Positions 1-8,951 of a DNA stretch of 64,000 bases are shown in pieces. The position numbers and the translations under genes are program-made. The first letter of the stretch is position 1, and every line of letters begins with the position of its first letter. The notes under the pieces are model-generated. The model ran no database searches. It saw only the letters and a list, made by a program, of their open reading frames with translations, and was not told the origin of the DNA. The stretch comes from UBA4742 sp963734965 (GTDB lineage: Bacteria > Actinomycetota > Acidimicrobiia > Acidimicrobiales > Acidimicrobilacustridaceae), in assembly GCA_963734965.1 (NCBI GenBank), contig CAVTJK010000003.1, positions 1,612,001-1,676,000 on the forward strand. Reading direction: 5' to 3'.

Positions 1-713
1 GGTGCACCGAGCAGTGGCCCTTCCACAGCAGGAACGTGGCCTGCTTGGCCTCGACGTCGGTCAGCCCGCCGAGCTCGAAGCGAGGGTTCCAGACCCGCAT
101 GTCGGCCTCGGTGTAGCCCATCTCGAAGCCGGTGTTGCGGCCGAGGTGCTGATCGGGGAAGAACAGCACCTGGCGGCCGCCGGCCCCGCCCTCGGCGCGA
201 TCGCGGAAGGCCCACTCGAGCACGGCCCGGGCGTTGGTCGACGTGCACACGGCGCCGCCGTGGTCGCCGACGAACGCCTTCAGGGCGGCCGAGGAGTTCA
301 TGTAGGTGATCGGCACGAGCCGTTCGATGTCGGTGACCGCGGCCGAGCTCGTCCCACGCCTCGTCGACCTGGTCGATGTCGGCCATGTCGGCCATCGAGC
401 AGCCGGCGTTCAGGTCGGGCAGGATCACCTGCTGGTGGTCGCCGGTGAGCACGTCGGCCGACTCGGCCATGAAGTGCACGCCGCAGAACACGATGTAGTC
501 GGCCTCGGGGTGCTCCTGGGCGAGCACCGACAGCCGGAACGAGTCGCCGCGGGCGTCGGCCCAGCGCATGACCTCGTCGCGCTGGTAGTGGTGGCCGAGG
601 ATGAAGACCCGGTCGCCGAGCGCGCGCCTTGGCCGTCGCCGATCCAGCGCGTCGAGCGTCGGCGCGGGTGCGTCGGTGTACCGCTCGGGGAGCGGTGCTT
701 GGAGCCGCAGCAT
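1..713 (-). CDS. nadA: Quinolinate synthase NadA (partial, 3' end outside window)
   Basis: NadA condenses iminoaspartate with dihydroxyacetone phosphate to quinolinate, the first committed intermediate of de novo NAD synthesis, using a [4Fe-4S] cluster. On the minus strand the protein reads MLRLQAPLPERYTD, then FILGHHYQRDEVMRWAD, then the cluster-ligand region FCGVHFMAESADVL, then LPDLNAGCSMAD and ITYMNSSAALKAFVGDHGG. All are diagnostic of the family. The gene is cut by the left edge of the window after about 235 residues, before the remaining cluster cysteines. At least one extra base near 349 breaks the frame (between DEL and AVTDIERL). ATG at 713 is preceded by GGAGG nine to thirteen bases upstream. 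Very confident identification. Confidence 0.93.
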   Translation of the reverse strand, partial: MLRLQAPLPERYTDAPAPTLDALDRRRPRRALGDRVFILGHHYQRDEVMRWADARGDSFRLSVLAQEHPEADYIVFCGVHFMAESADVLTGDHQQVILPDLNAGCSMADMADIDQVDEAWDELGRGHRHRTARADHLHELLGRPEGVRRRPRRRRVHVDQRPGRARVGLPRSRRGRGRRPPGAVLPRSAPRPQHRLRDGLHRGRHAGLEPSLRARRADRRRGQAGHVPAVEGPLLGA

Positions 714-722
714 GATGTGGGT

Positions 723-745
723 GGAACCTCCGGTCGGGAGGCTCC
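723..745 (-). promoter_or_regulatory. Hairpin covering the nadA ribosome-binding site
   Basis: In the nadA transcript GGAGCCUCC is followed after a five-base loop by GGAGGUUCC, which pairs over nine positions including one G-U wobble. The second arm contains the GGAGG Shine-Dalgarno sequence, which ends about nine bases before the nadA ATG, so the folded form would hide the ribosome-binding site. The pairing is seen directly; a regulatory role is inferred. Confidence 0.5.
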
Positions 746-840
746 GATTGAATGACCGGTGGGGACAGCCTGGTCGCCACGCCACGGGGATGTCGGTCTC
801 GGAGCCGATATGTCGCCGGATACCAGGCCGGCATCGAGTC

Positions 841-870
841 AGTGTAGGCGAACTGCCGTCGGCACGGCAA
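841..870 (-). promoter_or_regulatory. Predicted sigma-70-type promoter of nadA
   Basis: On the minus strand TTGCCG (870-865) and TACACT (846-841) are separated by 18 bases, a good match to the vegetative -35/-10 pattern. Transcription would start about 120 bases upstream of nadA, leaving a leader that includes the hairpin at 723-745. It overlaps the uncertain 3' end of the upstream gene. Confidence 0.45.
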
Positions 871-2531
871 CGCATGGCATCGGCCGGACGCCCGACTACG
901 AGCGCCGTCTGGGCGCTCAGCCGCGGCGCGTGCGCCGGTATCGCCGGCCAGGTCGGCGGCCGAGGCCACGTACCGACGCGCGGGATCGGTGTCGACCGGC
1001 CCGTTCGTCGGCCACGGCCTGGCACAGGACCGGTCGGCACCGGTGCGCAGCGCAGTTGCCCAGGAGGAGCCGGGCTGTCGGGATGGGCGGCGGCGAGCGC
1101 GAGGAACATCGCGGGATCGAACTGGTGCTGCTCGGCGAGGTCGGGCGTAGTAGCCGAGCCAGTGCGTCGGCCTCGGTAGGGCTCGGCCGACGTCGGCCAG
1201 CGTGCGCTGGCTGAGGGCGTGGAAGCGGGCGGCGGCGACCAGGTCGGCCGCCGCGGTGGCCGGCGGTCGATGCAGGTCTGCGCCTTGTCGGCCGGCGAGG
1301 TCTGAAGCGGCCGGATGCACGACGACCAGACCGATCGCGACGCGACGGTGCCGGCGCGCCGAGCGACGGGCGCGCCCCCCGGTCGGCTCAGCGACGACCA
1401 GAGCCGGTGAGCGCCCAGCCGGCGCCGAGCGCGATCGGCAACAGCGACCCAGTAGTTCCAGTAGTCGTGGTAGTACGGCGCCGTTGTAGAGGACGACCGG
1501 GTAGACGACGGTCGCGATGCCAGGGCGATGGCGGCCAGCGGCCGGAACCGGCGGTCGACGACGACGGCCGACGACGCAGGCGACCAGGCCGAGCAGATCG
1601 GCCGCCGAAGCAGCTGAGCCATCCACGGGAGCCTGGAGGCGCAGAGCGCCCGACCGGCCGGCCGAGCGTGTCGCCGCTCGAGCGGCCGATCGAGCTGGTC
1701 GTCCAGAGCGTCGAAGGTCGCCGTAGACCCAGGTGGCCCAGCCGAGCGTGAGGGCCGTGCCGACGAGCGCGCCGCCGACCAGGCAGGGCAGCGCGGCGCG
1801 GACGTGCCGCGGGTGCGCCTGGCGAGCGCCACGAGCGATGTCGGCGGCCGCCAGCCATGGCGACCAGGACGGTCGCCTCCCAGCCGGCCAGGCAGGCCGA
1901 GCGAGGCCAGCGGCGCCGGCGAGCCACGGTCGGCGGCGGGCGACCCTGGCCGCTGCGCGTTGCCACACGACCAGCATCCGCGACGCCGAAGGCCAGCGAG
2001 GTCATGGGGGTGTCGAGCATCGATCCGTACGACGAGCACCATCGGCGTCAGCAGACCGATGGACGCGCCCGGCGCGGCCGGTGAGGCTGCGGAGCCCGGC
2101 GTCGCGCAGCAGCAGGTAGAGCAGGAGCGCCGTCGCGAGGGTCGACAGGAGCGCGCGGGAGCTTGGCTGGCCCACGGGTGCTCGCCGAGCGATGGACTCG
2201 CTCAGCGCCGTCTCGACGTACGATGAGCGGGGGATGGTTGGCGTAGGGCGATGCCGTCGAGGTGCAGGCCGCCGAGTCGCGACTCGATCGGTGCCGTCCT
2301 CGCGGAGAGCCCGGCTGCCGTGCGGCCCACACACCGGCGTTGCCGCCCGTCGTGGGAGTCGCCGAACGGGGCCGTGAACTGGGCGGCGTTCACGACCACG
2401 AAGAAGACCATGGCGGCGAGGAGCACACCGAAGGCCAGGTACCGCATCGAGGTCTTCTCGTCGGCCACCGTGGAGGAGTCCGACTCGACACGCGGCGCAT
2501 CGAGAACCGTCTCGGTCGGTGGCGGGGGCAC
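842..2531 (-). CDS. GT39-like polytopic membrane glycosyltransferase (frame-broken)
   Basis: Predicted integral membrane sugar transferase of the GT-C/family 39 type (ArnT/PMT-like), which would use a polyprenyl-phosphate sugar at the outer face of the membrane. Starting at GTG 2531, a hydrophilic N-terminus is followed by a first membrane segment (RYLAFGVLLAAMVFFVVVNA) and then GDSHDGRNAGVW, the acidic first-loop motif typical of these enzymes. Later hydrophobic blocks include LLSTLATALLLYLLLRDAG, SLACLAGWEATVLVAMAGG and ATVVVYPVVLYNGAYYHDYW. No continuous frame exists. At least eight indels must be corrected, so the C-terminus near 842-900 is uncertain. It lies divergently from uvrC and upstream of nadA; the acceptor is unknown. 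Confidence 0.7.
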
Positions 2532-2613
2532 TGATCGACAGTACTGGACCGCCTCGGGCCGAAGGTTGACACGACAGCGTCGCGCCGAGCCCGTCATCCG
2601 GCAGGATGGGCGG

Positions 2614-4485
2614 GTGATCCAACGCCCGCCCGCCGGCACCATCCCCGACGCCCCCGGCAGCTACCAGTTCAAGGACGCGCTAGGGCCGGGTCATCTACGT
2701 CGGCAAGGCCAAGAGCCTGCGGTCGCGGCTGTCGCAACTACTTCCAGAACCCGGCCAACCTGGCGCCCGCGCACCGCCCAGATGGTGGCCACGGCCGAGA
2801 CCGTCGAGTGGATCCAGGTCCGCAACGACGTCGAGGCGCTGATGCTCGAGTACAGCCTCATCAAGCAGCACCAGCCCCGGTTCAACATCCGGCTGAAGGA
2901 CGACAAGAGCTACCCGTTCCTGGCCGTCACCCTCGACGACGAGTGGCCCCGGGCGATGGTCATGCGGGGCTCGAAGCGCAAGGGCGTGCGCTACTTCGGG
3001 CCCTACGGCCACGCCTACGCCATCCGCGAGACGCTCGACCTGCTGCTGCGCACCTTCCCGATCCGCACCTGCTCGGACAACAAGCTCGGCCGCCACCAGA
3101 AGCTCGGCCGGCCGTGCCTGCTGTTCCACATCGAGAAGTGCTCGGGGCCGTGCGTCGGCGAGATCGACCAGGAGGCCTACGACGTGCTGGTCGGCGAGCT
3201 GATCGACTTCCTCGACGGCGACACCGACACCATCGTCAAGCGCCTCGAGACGCAGATGCGCGAGGCGGCCGACGAGCTCGAGTTCGAGCGGGCCGCCCGG
3301 CTGCGCGATCGGCTCGAGTCGGTGCGCAAGGCCATCGAGAAGCAGCAGATGGTGGTCGACAAGTCCGAGGACGTCGACGTCATCGGCATCGCCGAGGACG
3401 AGCTCGAGGCGGCCGTGCAGGTGTTCTTCGTGCGCCGGGGCCGGGTGGTCGGGCCGCAAGGGCTTCGTCGTCGACAAGGTCGAGGACGTCACGCCGGGCG
3501 AGCTGGTCGACACCGTGCTCGAGGGCCTCTACTACGACCCGCCGCCGCTCGGCGTGCCCAAGCAGGTGCTGGTGCCGGTCGAGTCGGCCGACCCCGACCT
3601 CTACGAGCGCGTGGCTGACCGAGCAGCGCGGTGCTCGGGTCACGATCCGGGTGCCGCAGCGCGGCGACAAGCGCGCGCTGCTCGAGACCGTCACGCGCAA
3701 CGCCAACGAGGAGTTCGTCCGGCACCGGCTGCGGCGGGCGTCGGACCACAACAGCCGGGCCAAGGCGCTCAACGAGCTGCAGGACGCGCTCGGCCTGCCC
3801 GAGGCCCCGCTGCGCATCGAGTGCTACGACATGAGCCACATCCAGGGCAGCGACTACGTCGGCTCGATGGTCGTGCTCGAGGACGGGCTGCCGGCCAAGA
3901 GCGAGTACCGGCGCTTCAAGATCAAGGGCGTCGCACGGCAACGACGACTTCGCGGCCATGGAGGAGGTGCTCACCCGGCGCCTGCACCAACTACCTCGAG
4001 CAGCGGGACAAGCCGGTGAGCGAGCGAGGCGGCCGCTTCGCCTACCCGCCCCAGCTGCTGCTGGTCGACGGGGGCAAGGGCCAGCTGAGCGTGGCCGAGC
4101 GGGTGGTCGACGAGCTCGGCCTGACCGACGAGATCCCGATCGCGTCGCTGGCCAAGCGGTTCGAGGAGGTCTACGTGCCCGGGCCGGTCCGAGCCGGTGC
4201 GCATCCCCCGCCAGAGCGAGGCGCTCTACCTGCTGCAGCGGGTCCGCGACGAGGCCCACCGCTTCGCCATCACCTACCACCGCGAGCTGCGGGGCAAGCG
4301 CATGACCAAGTCGGTGCTCGACGACATCCCCGGCCTCGGCCCGACCCGCAAGAAGCGGCTGCTCAAGGAGCTGGGCGGGGTCGGCGCGGTGAAGCAGGCG
4401 TCGCTCGAAGCAGCTCGAGGAGCTGTCGTGGCTGCCCGACCCGGTGGCCGAGGCGGTGTACTCCAAGATCCACGGTCGGTCGTGA
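2614..4485 (+). CDS. uvrC: Excinuclease ABC subunit C
   Basis: UvrC makes the dual incisions in nucleotide excision repair after UvrAB damage recognition. Domains in order: N-terminal GIY-YIG nuclease (PGSYQFKD...IYVGKAKSLRSRL), the UVR UvrB-contact helices (LEFERAARLRDRLESVRKAI, around 3270-3330), the RNase H-like C-terminal nuclease (IECYDMSHIQGSDYVGSMVV and LLLVDGGKGQLSVA), and helix-hairpin-helix repeats (DIPGLGPTRKKRLLKELGG). The corrected length of about 620 residues is normal. Extra single bases lie near 2682, 2735, 2768, 3455, 3611, 3935, 3985, 4184 and 4408, so no single frame covers it. The start is GTG 2614; the ATG nine bases upstream runs straight into a stop. Confidence 0.93.
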
Positions 4486-4501
4486 CGCTGACGCGGCGAC
4501 G

Positions 4502-5235
4502 ATGACCGACGAGTGGGAGCAGCACGCCGCCTGGTGGCAGCAGGAGCTTCACCGACGGCGCCGACCCGGAGTACGAGCGAGCAGATCCTGCCGCTGGCCG
4601 ACGAGTGGCTGGCCGGGTACCGGCGCGGGTGCTCGACGTCGGCACCGGCGAGGGTCAGCTCGCCCGGCGACTGGTCGCGCCGGCGGGGCCTGGGTGGTCG
4701 GCGTCGACCCGACGCGGGCCCAGGTGGCCGAGGCCGGCGGCGCGCGGCGGAGGCCCGGCCTACGTGCCGGCGCGACCGCGGCCGCCGCTGCCGTTCCGCC
4801 GACGGTCGTTCGACGCCGCGGTCGCCTGCCTCGTGTTCGAGCACATCGACGACCTCGACGCGCGCCATCGCCGAGGTGGCGCGGGTGCTGGCGCCCGGCG
4901 GGCGCTTCGTGCTCTTCCTCAACCACCCGCTGCTGCAGACCCCGGGCAGCGGCTGGATCGACGACCAGATCCTCGACCCGCCCGAGCAGTACTGGCGCAT
5001 CGGCCCGTACCTCACCGAGGCGTCGACGATCGAGCAGGTCGAGTCCGGGCGTGTTCATCCGCTTCGTGCACCGGCCGCTGAGCCGCTACGTCAACGCCAT
5101 GGCCGAGCGCCGGGCTGGTCCTCGAGCGCATGGTCGAGCCGGCGCCGCCGCCCGGCTTCCTGGCCCGGGCGCAGCGAGTACGCCGACGCCGCCACCATCC
5201 CGCGGCTCCTCGTCCTGGTGGCCGCCAAGCGTTAG
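4502..5235 (+). CDS. Class I SAM-dependent methyltransferase (frame-broken)
   Basis: Reconstructing across indels gives a Rossmann-fold methyltransferase beginning MTDEWEQHAAWWQQEF. SAM motif I is VLDVGTGEGQLARRL (near 4626-4670), followed by a motif II/III-like VACLVFEHIDDLDA and the post-motif VARVLAPGGRFVLFLNHPLL. The substrate cannot be told from the sequence. It sits 16 bases after uvrC and ahead of rapZ, so it may be cotranscribed with uvrC. Extra bases are seen near 4547 and 4578, and there is a probable missing base near 4620. Corrected length is about 240 residues, normal for the superfamily. Confidence 0.8.
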
Positions 5236-5367
5236 CCCGCAGACGCCGACCGGGTCGATCTCTGTGATCGACGTCCCCGTGTCGAACGCGGCGAGCGCAT
5301 CCGAACCGAGCCAGCCGGCCCAGGCGATGAGTCGGCTCGGCCCGGTGGCCACCAGTACGCTCGCGAG

Positions 5368-6227
5368 GTGAACGAGTTCATCGTGATCACCGGGTTGTCC
5401 GGCGCGGGTCGGTCGCAGGCCGCGGACATCCTCGAGGATCTCGGCTGGTTCGTGATCGACAACCTGCCGCCGCCGCTCATCCCGAAGGTGTCCGAGCTGG
5501 CCAGCTCGCCCGGGTCGAGCATCTCGCCGGGTCGTCCTGGTGGTCGGCACGGGCCGTACCACGACGAGGTGCTCCCGGCCCTCGCAGATGCTGGCGGCGC
5601 AGGGCGTGCGGCTGCGCATCGTGTTCCTCGAGGCGTCGACCGACGTGCTCGTCCGCCGCTACGAGAGCACCCGTCGCCGCCACCCGCTCGGCCGGCGACC
5701 GCAGCCTGGCCGAGGCCATCGAGGCCGAGCGGCGGCTGCTGCGAGCCGGCCAAGGGCGAGGCCGACGTCGTCGTCGACACCTCCGACCTCAACGTCCACC
5801 AGCTGCGGGCCGCGCATGCTCGACCTCTTCGGCGACGACGCCCCCGAGACCGGCATGCAGACGACCATCGTGTCGTTCGGCTACAAGCACGGGCTGCCGC
5901 TCGACACCGACCTCGTGATCGACTGCCGGTTCCTGCCCAACCCGCACTGGGTCGAGCGAACTGCGGCCGATCTCACCGGCCTGGACGACGCCGGTCCGCG
6001 ACTACGTGCTGGGCCAGGCGGTGTCGGACCAGTTCCTCGACGAGCTCACCTCGCTGCTCGAGTTGCTGCTGCCGGCCTACGTGAGCGAGGGCAAGAGCTA
6101 CCTGACGCTGGCCCTCGGCTGCACCGGCGGCCGCCACCGCTCGGTCGCCATCGCCGAGGAGATGGCGCGGCGGCTGCGCCAACGGGGCTACGAGCCCAAG
6201 GTGTCCCACCGCGACATCGACCGATGA
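5368..6227 (+). CDS. rapZ: RNase adapter/nucleotide-binding protein RapZ (YvcJ family)
   Basis: RapZ family proteins bind nucleotides through an N-terminal P-loop. In E. coli RapZ presents the GlmZ sRNA for decay; in Gram-positives the role is less clear. The N-terminus reads ITGLSGAGRSQAADILEDLG (P-loop variant with R in place of K, as in actinobacterial homologues) followed by FVIDNLPPPLIP. The C-terminal half has FGYKHGLPLDTDLVIDCRFL and the signature ALGCTGGRHRSV. Several indels (near 5535, 5590, 5690, 5745, 5815 and 5990) split it. GTG 5368 follows a TACGCT box at 5356-5361, compatible with a leaderless message. The usual downstream partners yvcK and whiA are not present. Confidence 0.9.
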
Positions 6228-6240
6228 GCCGACAGGCCGG

Positions 6241-7815
6241 TCACTTCGGGTTGGACGACAGGTCGTAGAGGTAGAGGCTCACGCCTGGCTCGTCGTAGCG
6301 CTCGAGCCTGCGGCCGAGCGAGTCGAGCACCGCGGTCACCTGTGGAGTCAGGTGACCCTCGGGTTGCCAGAACGCCGAGGTCATCACCCACACCCGGGCG
6401 CGGCCCCGCAACGGCTCGAGCTCCTGCTCGAGCGCGGCCCGGTCGTTGGGGTCGGTCCGTCCGATGATGATCCGCGCCGGGTGGAGGTGGTCGCGGTTCA
6501 CGTAGTAGTCGAAGGCCGGTTCGGAGATGACGGTGGCGTAGGCGCTGTCGCCCGGGCGGATCTCCGAGGCCATCCGGGCGGCCAGAGGTCGCATCTCCTC
6601 GATCGTCGTCGGCCGGTCGAACAGCGACAGCACGCCGGACATGATGAGCCCGGGGATCACGATCACGGTGGCCGTCGCGAGCAAGGGTGTCCGGGGGCGC
6701 AGCCAGTCGGCGATGGCCACGATGCCGGCGGCGACGAACACCGCCAGGCCGGGGAGGATGAACAACATCCAGCGCTCGACGGCCGGATATTGGTAGAAGG
6801 CCGATGCCGTGACCGCCGCGCCGTAGGGGAGGGCGACGATGGCGATCACGCCTTGACGGCCCTGGCGCCAGAGCCACACGACGCCGAGCGCCATGAGCAA
6901 CGTGAGGATCAGCGTCGCGCTCGGACGCCCGGTGAGCATGCTCACGATGCTCGACCAGCCTTGGGCCCAGCGGTGGAATCCGACCGAGTTGTGGGGCGGC
7001 AGTGGGAGGAAGGCATCGGGCAGGGTGCGCCGGAAGAAGGAGTTGTCGCTGATCTCGCGGGCCAGCACGAAGTAGAAGGTCGCCCACGAGGCCACCCAGC
7101 TCGTTCCGATGGCCGCCACGCGCTTGAGTCGGGTCAGGTCTCGGTCTCGGATCGGCGACCAGGCCAGCACGGCTCCGCATCCGACCAGCACGAAGACCGT
7201 CGTGTGGGAGAACCAGCACGCCACCATCCCGGCCCCGGCCACGACCAGTGCGCTCCGTCGGTCGAGGCGGGCACGGACGGCGACCGATGTGGCCACCACC
7301 AGCAGCAGGGCGACCAGCAGGTCGATGGTGTACTGCTTGACCTCGTTGCTGTACTCGGTCAGTGACACCGCGGCCGTGCACAGGGCCAGGGTGATCAGGC
7401 CGGTCCGGGCGTCCAGCTCGCGTCGGACCAGCACGAGCAACACGACGAGGGCGCCTATGCCGGCCATGAGCGGGATCAGCCGGTAGGCGAGCTCGGAGCG
7501 GCCGAGCGCGTCAGCGACGACGTGCTCGCCCACGTAGAAGCCCGGCGGCGCCGCCTGGTTGAAGACGAAGGGCTTGGCGAACCCGGTCAGGCCTCGATGC
7601 TGCAGGTTGAACACCAGCGAGGCCTCGTCGCGCCACAGAGACCGATCGAACAGGTATTCGCGGAGGCGCAGGACCGTGCCCAGGACCACCAGCGCCACAC
7701 CTGCTCGAGTGGCCTGGGATGACCAGGCGCGCCCACGAACTCCCGTGCTGGCCGGGCTTTCGTGATCGGGGGATGCCGTCGCGGGGGTCCACGCCGCGGG
7801 CTCGGAGGGGTCCAT
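6241..7815 (-). CDS. GT39-like polytopic membrane glycosyltransferase
   Basis: A 524-residue intact membrane protein from ATG 7815 (MDPSEPAAWTP), with the PMT/ArnT layout: a cytoplasmic N-terminus, a first membrane helix (GVALVVLGTVLRLREYLF), then a loop with FDRSLWRDEASL, whose DEA matches the catalytic acidic motif of GT-C enzymes. About ten further hydrophobic helices follow, and then a C-terminal soluble domain (RPGDSAYATVISEPAFDYYV onward). It probably transfers sugar from a polyprenyl donor on the outer face of the membrane; the acceptor is unknown. It is convergent with rapZ (14 bases apart) and divergent from gap. It occupies the position where yvcK-whiA normally lie. Confidence 0.8.
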   Translation of the reverse strand: MDPSEPAAWTPATASPDHESPASTGVRGRAWSSQATRAGVALVVLGTVLRLREYLFDRSLWRDEASLVFNLQHRGLTGFAKPFVFNQAAPPGFYVGEHVVADALGRSELAYRLIPLMAGIGALVVLLVLVRRELDARTGLITLALCTAAVSLTEYSNEVKQYTIDLLVALLLVVATSVAVRARLDRRSALVVAGAGMVACWFSHTTVFVLVGCGAVLAWSPIRDRDLTRLKRVAAIGTSWVASWATFYFVLAREISDNSFFRRTLPDAFLPLPPHNSVGFHRWAQGWSSIVSMLTGRPSATLILTLLMALGVVWLWRQGRQGVIAIVALPYGAAVTASAFYQYPAVERWMLFILPGLAVFVAAGIVAIADWLRPRTPLLATATVIVIPGLIMSGVLSLFDRPTTIEEMRPLAARMASEIRPGDSAYATVISEPAFDYYVNRDHLHPARIIIGRTDPNDRAALEQELEPLRGRARVWVMTSAFWQPEGHLTPQVTAVLDSLGRRLERYDEPGVSLYLYDLSSNPK

Positions 7816-7940
7816 GTGCTGAGCTCGCACGGAGCAACAATATTTCATCGACGGTGGCACAAACTGGCAAGAAGCCGGCGTTCCGTGGTCGGATGGAGCG
7901 TTCGCAGCGCTGGGAAAGCAACTTCAGGAGGATGCAGTTC

Positions 7941-8951
7941 ATGACCATCCGGGTAGGCATCAACGGCTTCGGGCGCATCGGCCGGAACTTCTACCGTGCC
8001 GTGCGCGAGTCGGGCGCCGACGTCGAGATCGTGTCGGCCAACGACCTGGGCTCGGTGGCCGACATGGCCCATCTGCTGAAGTACGACTCGGTCTCGGGGC
8101 GCCTCGACGGCGACGTGCAGGCCACCGACAAGGGGATCGAGGTCGACGGCAAGCTGATCCAGATCACGGCCGAGCGCGACCCCAAGGACCTGCCCTGGGG
8201 TGAGCTCGGCGTCGATGTGGTCGTCGAGTCCACGGGCTTCTTCACCGATCGGGCCAAGGCGGCGGCCCACCTCGACGCCGGCGCCCCTCGCGTCATCATC
8301 TCGGCCCCCGCCACCGGTGCGGACGCCACGTTCGTGATCGGGGTCAACGACGACAGCTTCGATCCCGACGCCCACCTCGTCGTGTCCAACGCCTCGTGCA
8401 CGACCAACTGCTTCGTCCCCATGGTCCAGGTGCTCGACCAGGCCTTCGGCGTCGAGAAGGGCCTCATGACCACGGTCCACTCCTACACCAGCGACCAGAA
8501 CCTCGTCGACGGACCGCACAACGACGCCCGCCGGGCTCGCGCCGCGGCCATCAACATCATCCCGGCCTCGACGGGCGCGGCCCGGGCCACCGGCCTCGTG
8601 CTCCAGTCGCTCAACGGCAAGCTCGACGGCACGTCGATGCGGGTGCCGACGCCCGACGGTTCGATCACCGACTTCGTCGGCGTGCTCAAGCGCGACGTGA
8701 CCGTCGACGAGATCAACACGGCCTTCAGCGATGCCGCGACCAACGGGCCGCTGTCCGACGTGCTCGTCTACAGCGAGGCACCTCTCGTGTCGAGCGACAT
8801 CGTCGGCTCGCCTGCGTCGTGCACGTTCGACTCGAAGCTGACCATGGCCATGGGCAACCTGGTCAAGGTCCTCGGCTGGTACGACAACGAGTGGGGCTAT
8901 TCGAACCGCTTGGTCGATCTGGTCAAGATCGTCGGCGCCGCCAACCAGTGA
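7941..8951 (+). CDS. gap: Glyceraldehyde-3-phosphate dehydrogenase, type I
   Basis: Oxidative phosphorylation of glyceraldehyde-3-phosphate in glycolysis. The 336-residue protein has the NAD-binding NGFGRIGR at residues 8-15, an Asp at residue 35 consistent with NAD rather than NADP preference, and the catalytic SNASCTTNC with Cys153. The C-terminal WYDNEWGYSNR is also conserved. An AGGAGG at 7927-7932 is eight bases from ATG 7941; the ATG at 7932 lies inside that site and is less likely. It is the first gene of gap-pgk-tpiA, and its stop overlaps the pgk start. Confidence 0.97.
   Translation: MTIRVGINGFGRIGRNFYRAVRESGADVEIVSANDLGSVADMAHLLKYDSVSGRLDGDVQATDKGIEVDGKLIQITAERDPKDLPWGELGVDVVVESTGFFTDRAKAAAHLDAGAPRVIISAPATGADATFVIGVNDDSFDPDAHLVVSNASCTTNCFVPMVQVLDQAFGVEKGLMTTVHSYTSDQNLVDGPHNDARRARAAAINIIPASTGAARATGLVLQSLNGKLDGTSMRVPTPDGSITDFVGVLKRDVTVDEINTAFSDAATNGPLSDVLVYSEAPLVSSDIVGSPASCTFDSKLTMAMGNLVKVLGWYDNEWGYSNRLVDLVKIVGAANQ

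Noticed and set aside
2..448. Plus-strand open frame at the left edge
   Set aside because: It lies antisense to nadA, whose motifs are unmistakable on the minus strand.
713..870. NAD+ riboswitch in the nadA leader
   Set aside because: Only a simple hairpin was seen; the conserved bases of described NAD riboswitches could not be recognised, so only a generic RBS-sequestering hairpin is claimed.
2614..4485. Programmed frameshifting in uvrC
   Set aside because: There are at least nine breaks, no slippery heptamers or downstream structures were seen, and UvrC does not use frameshifting in known bacteria.
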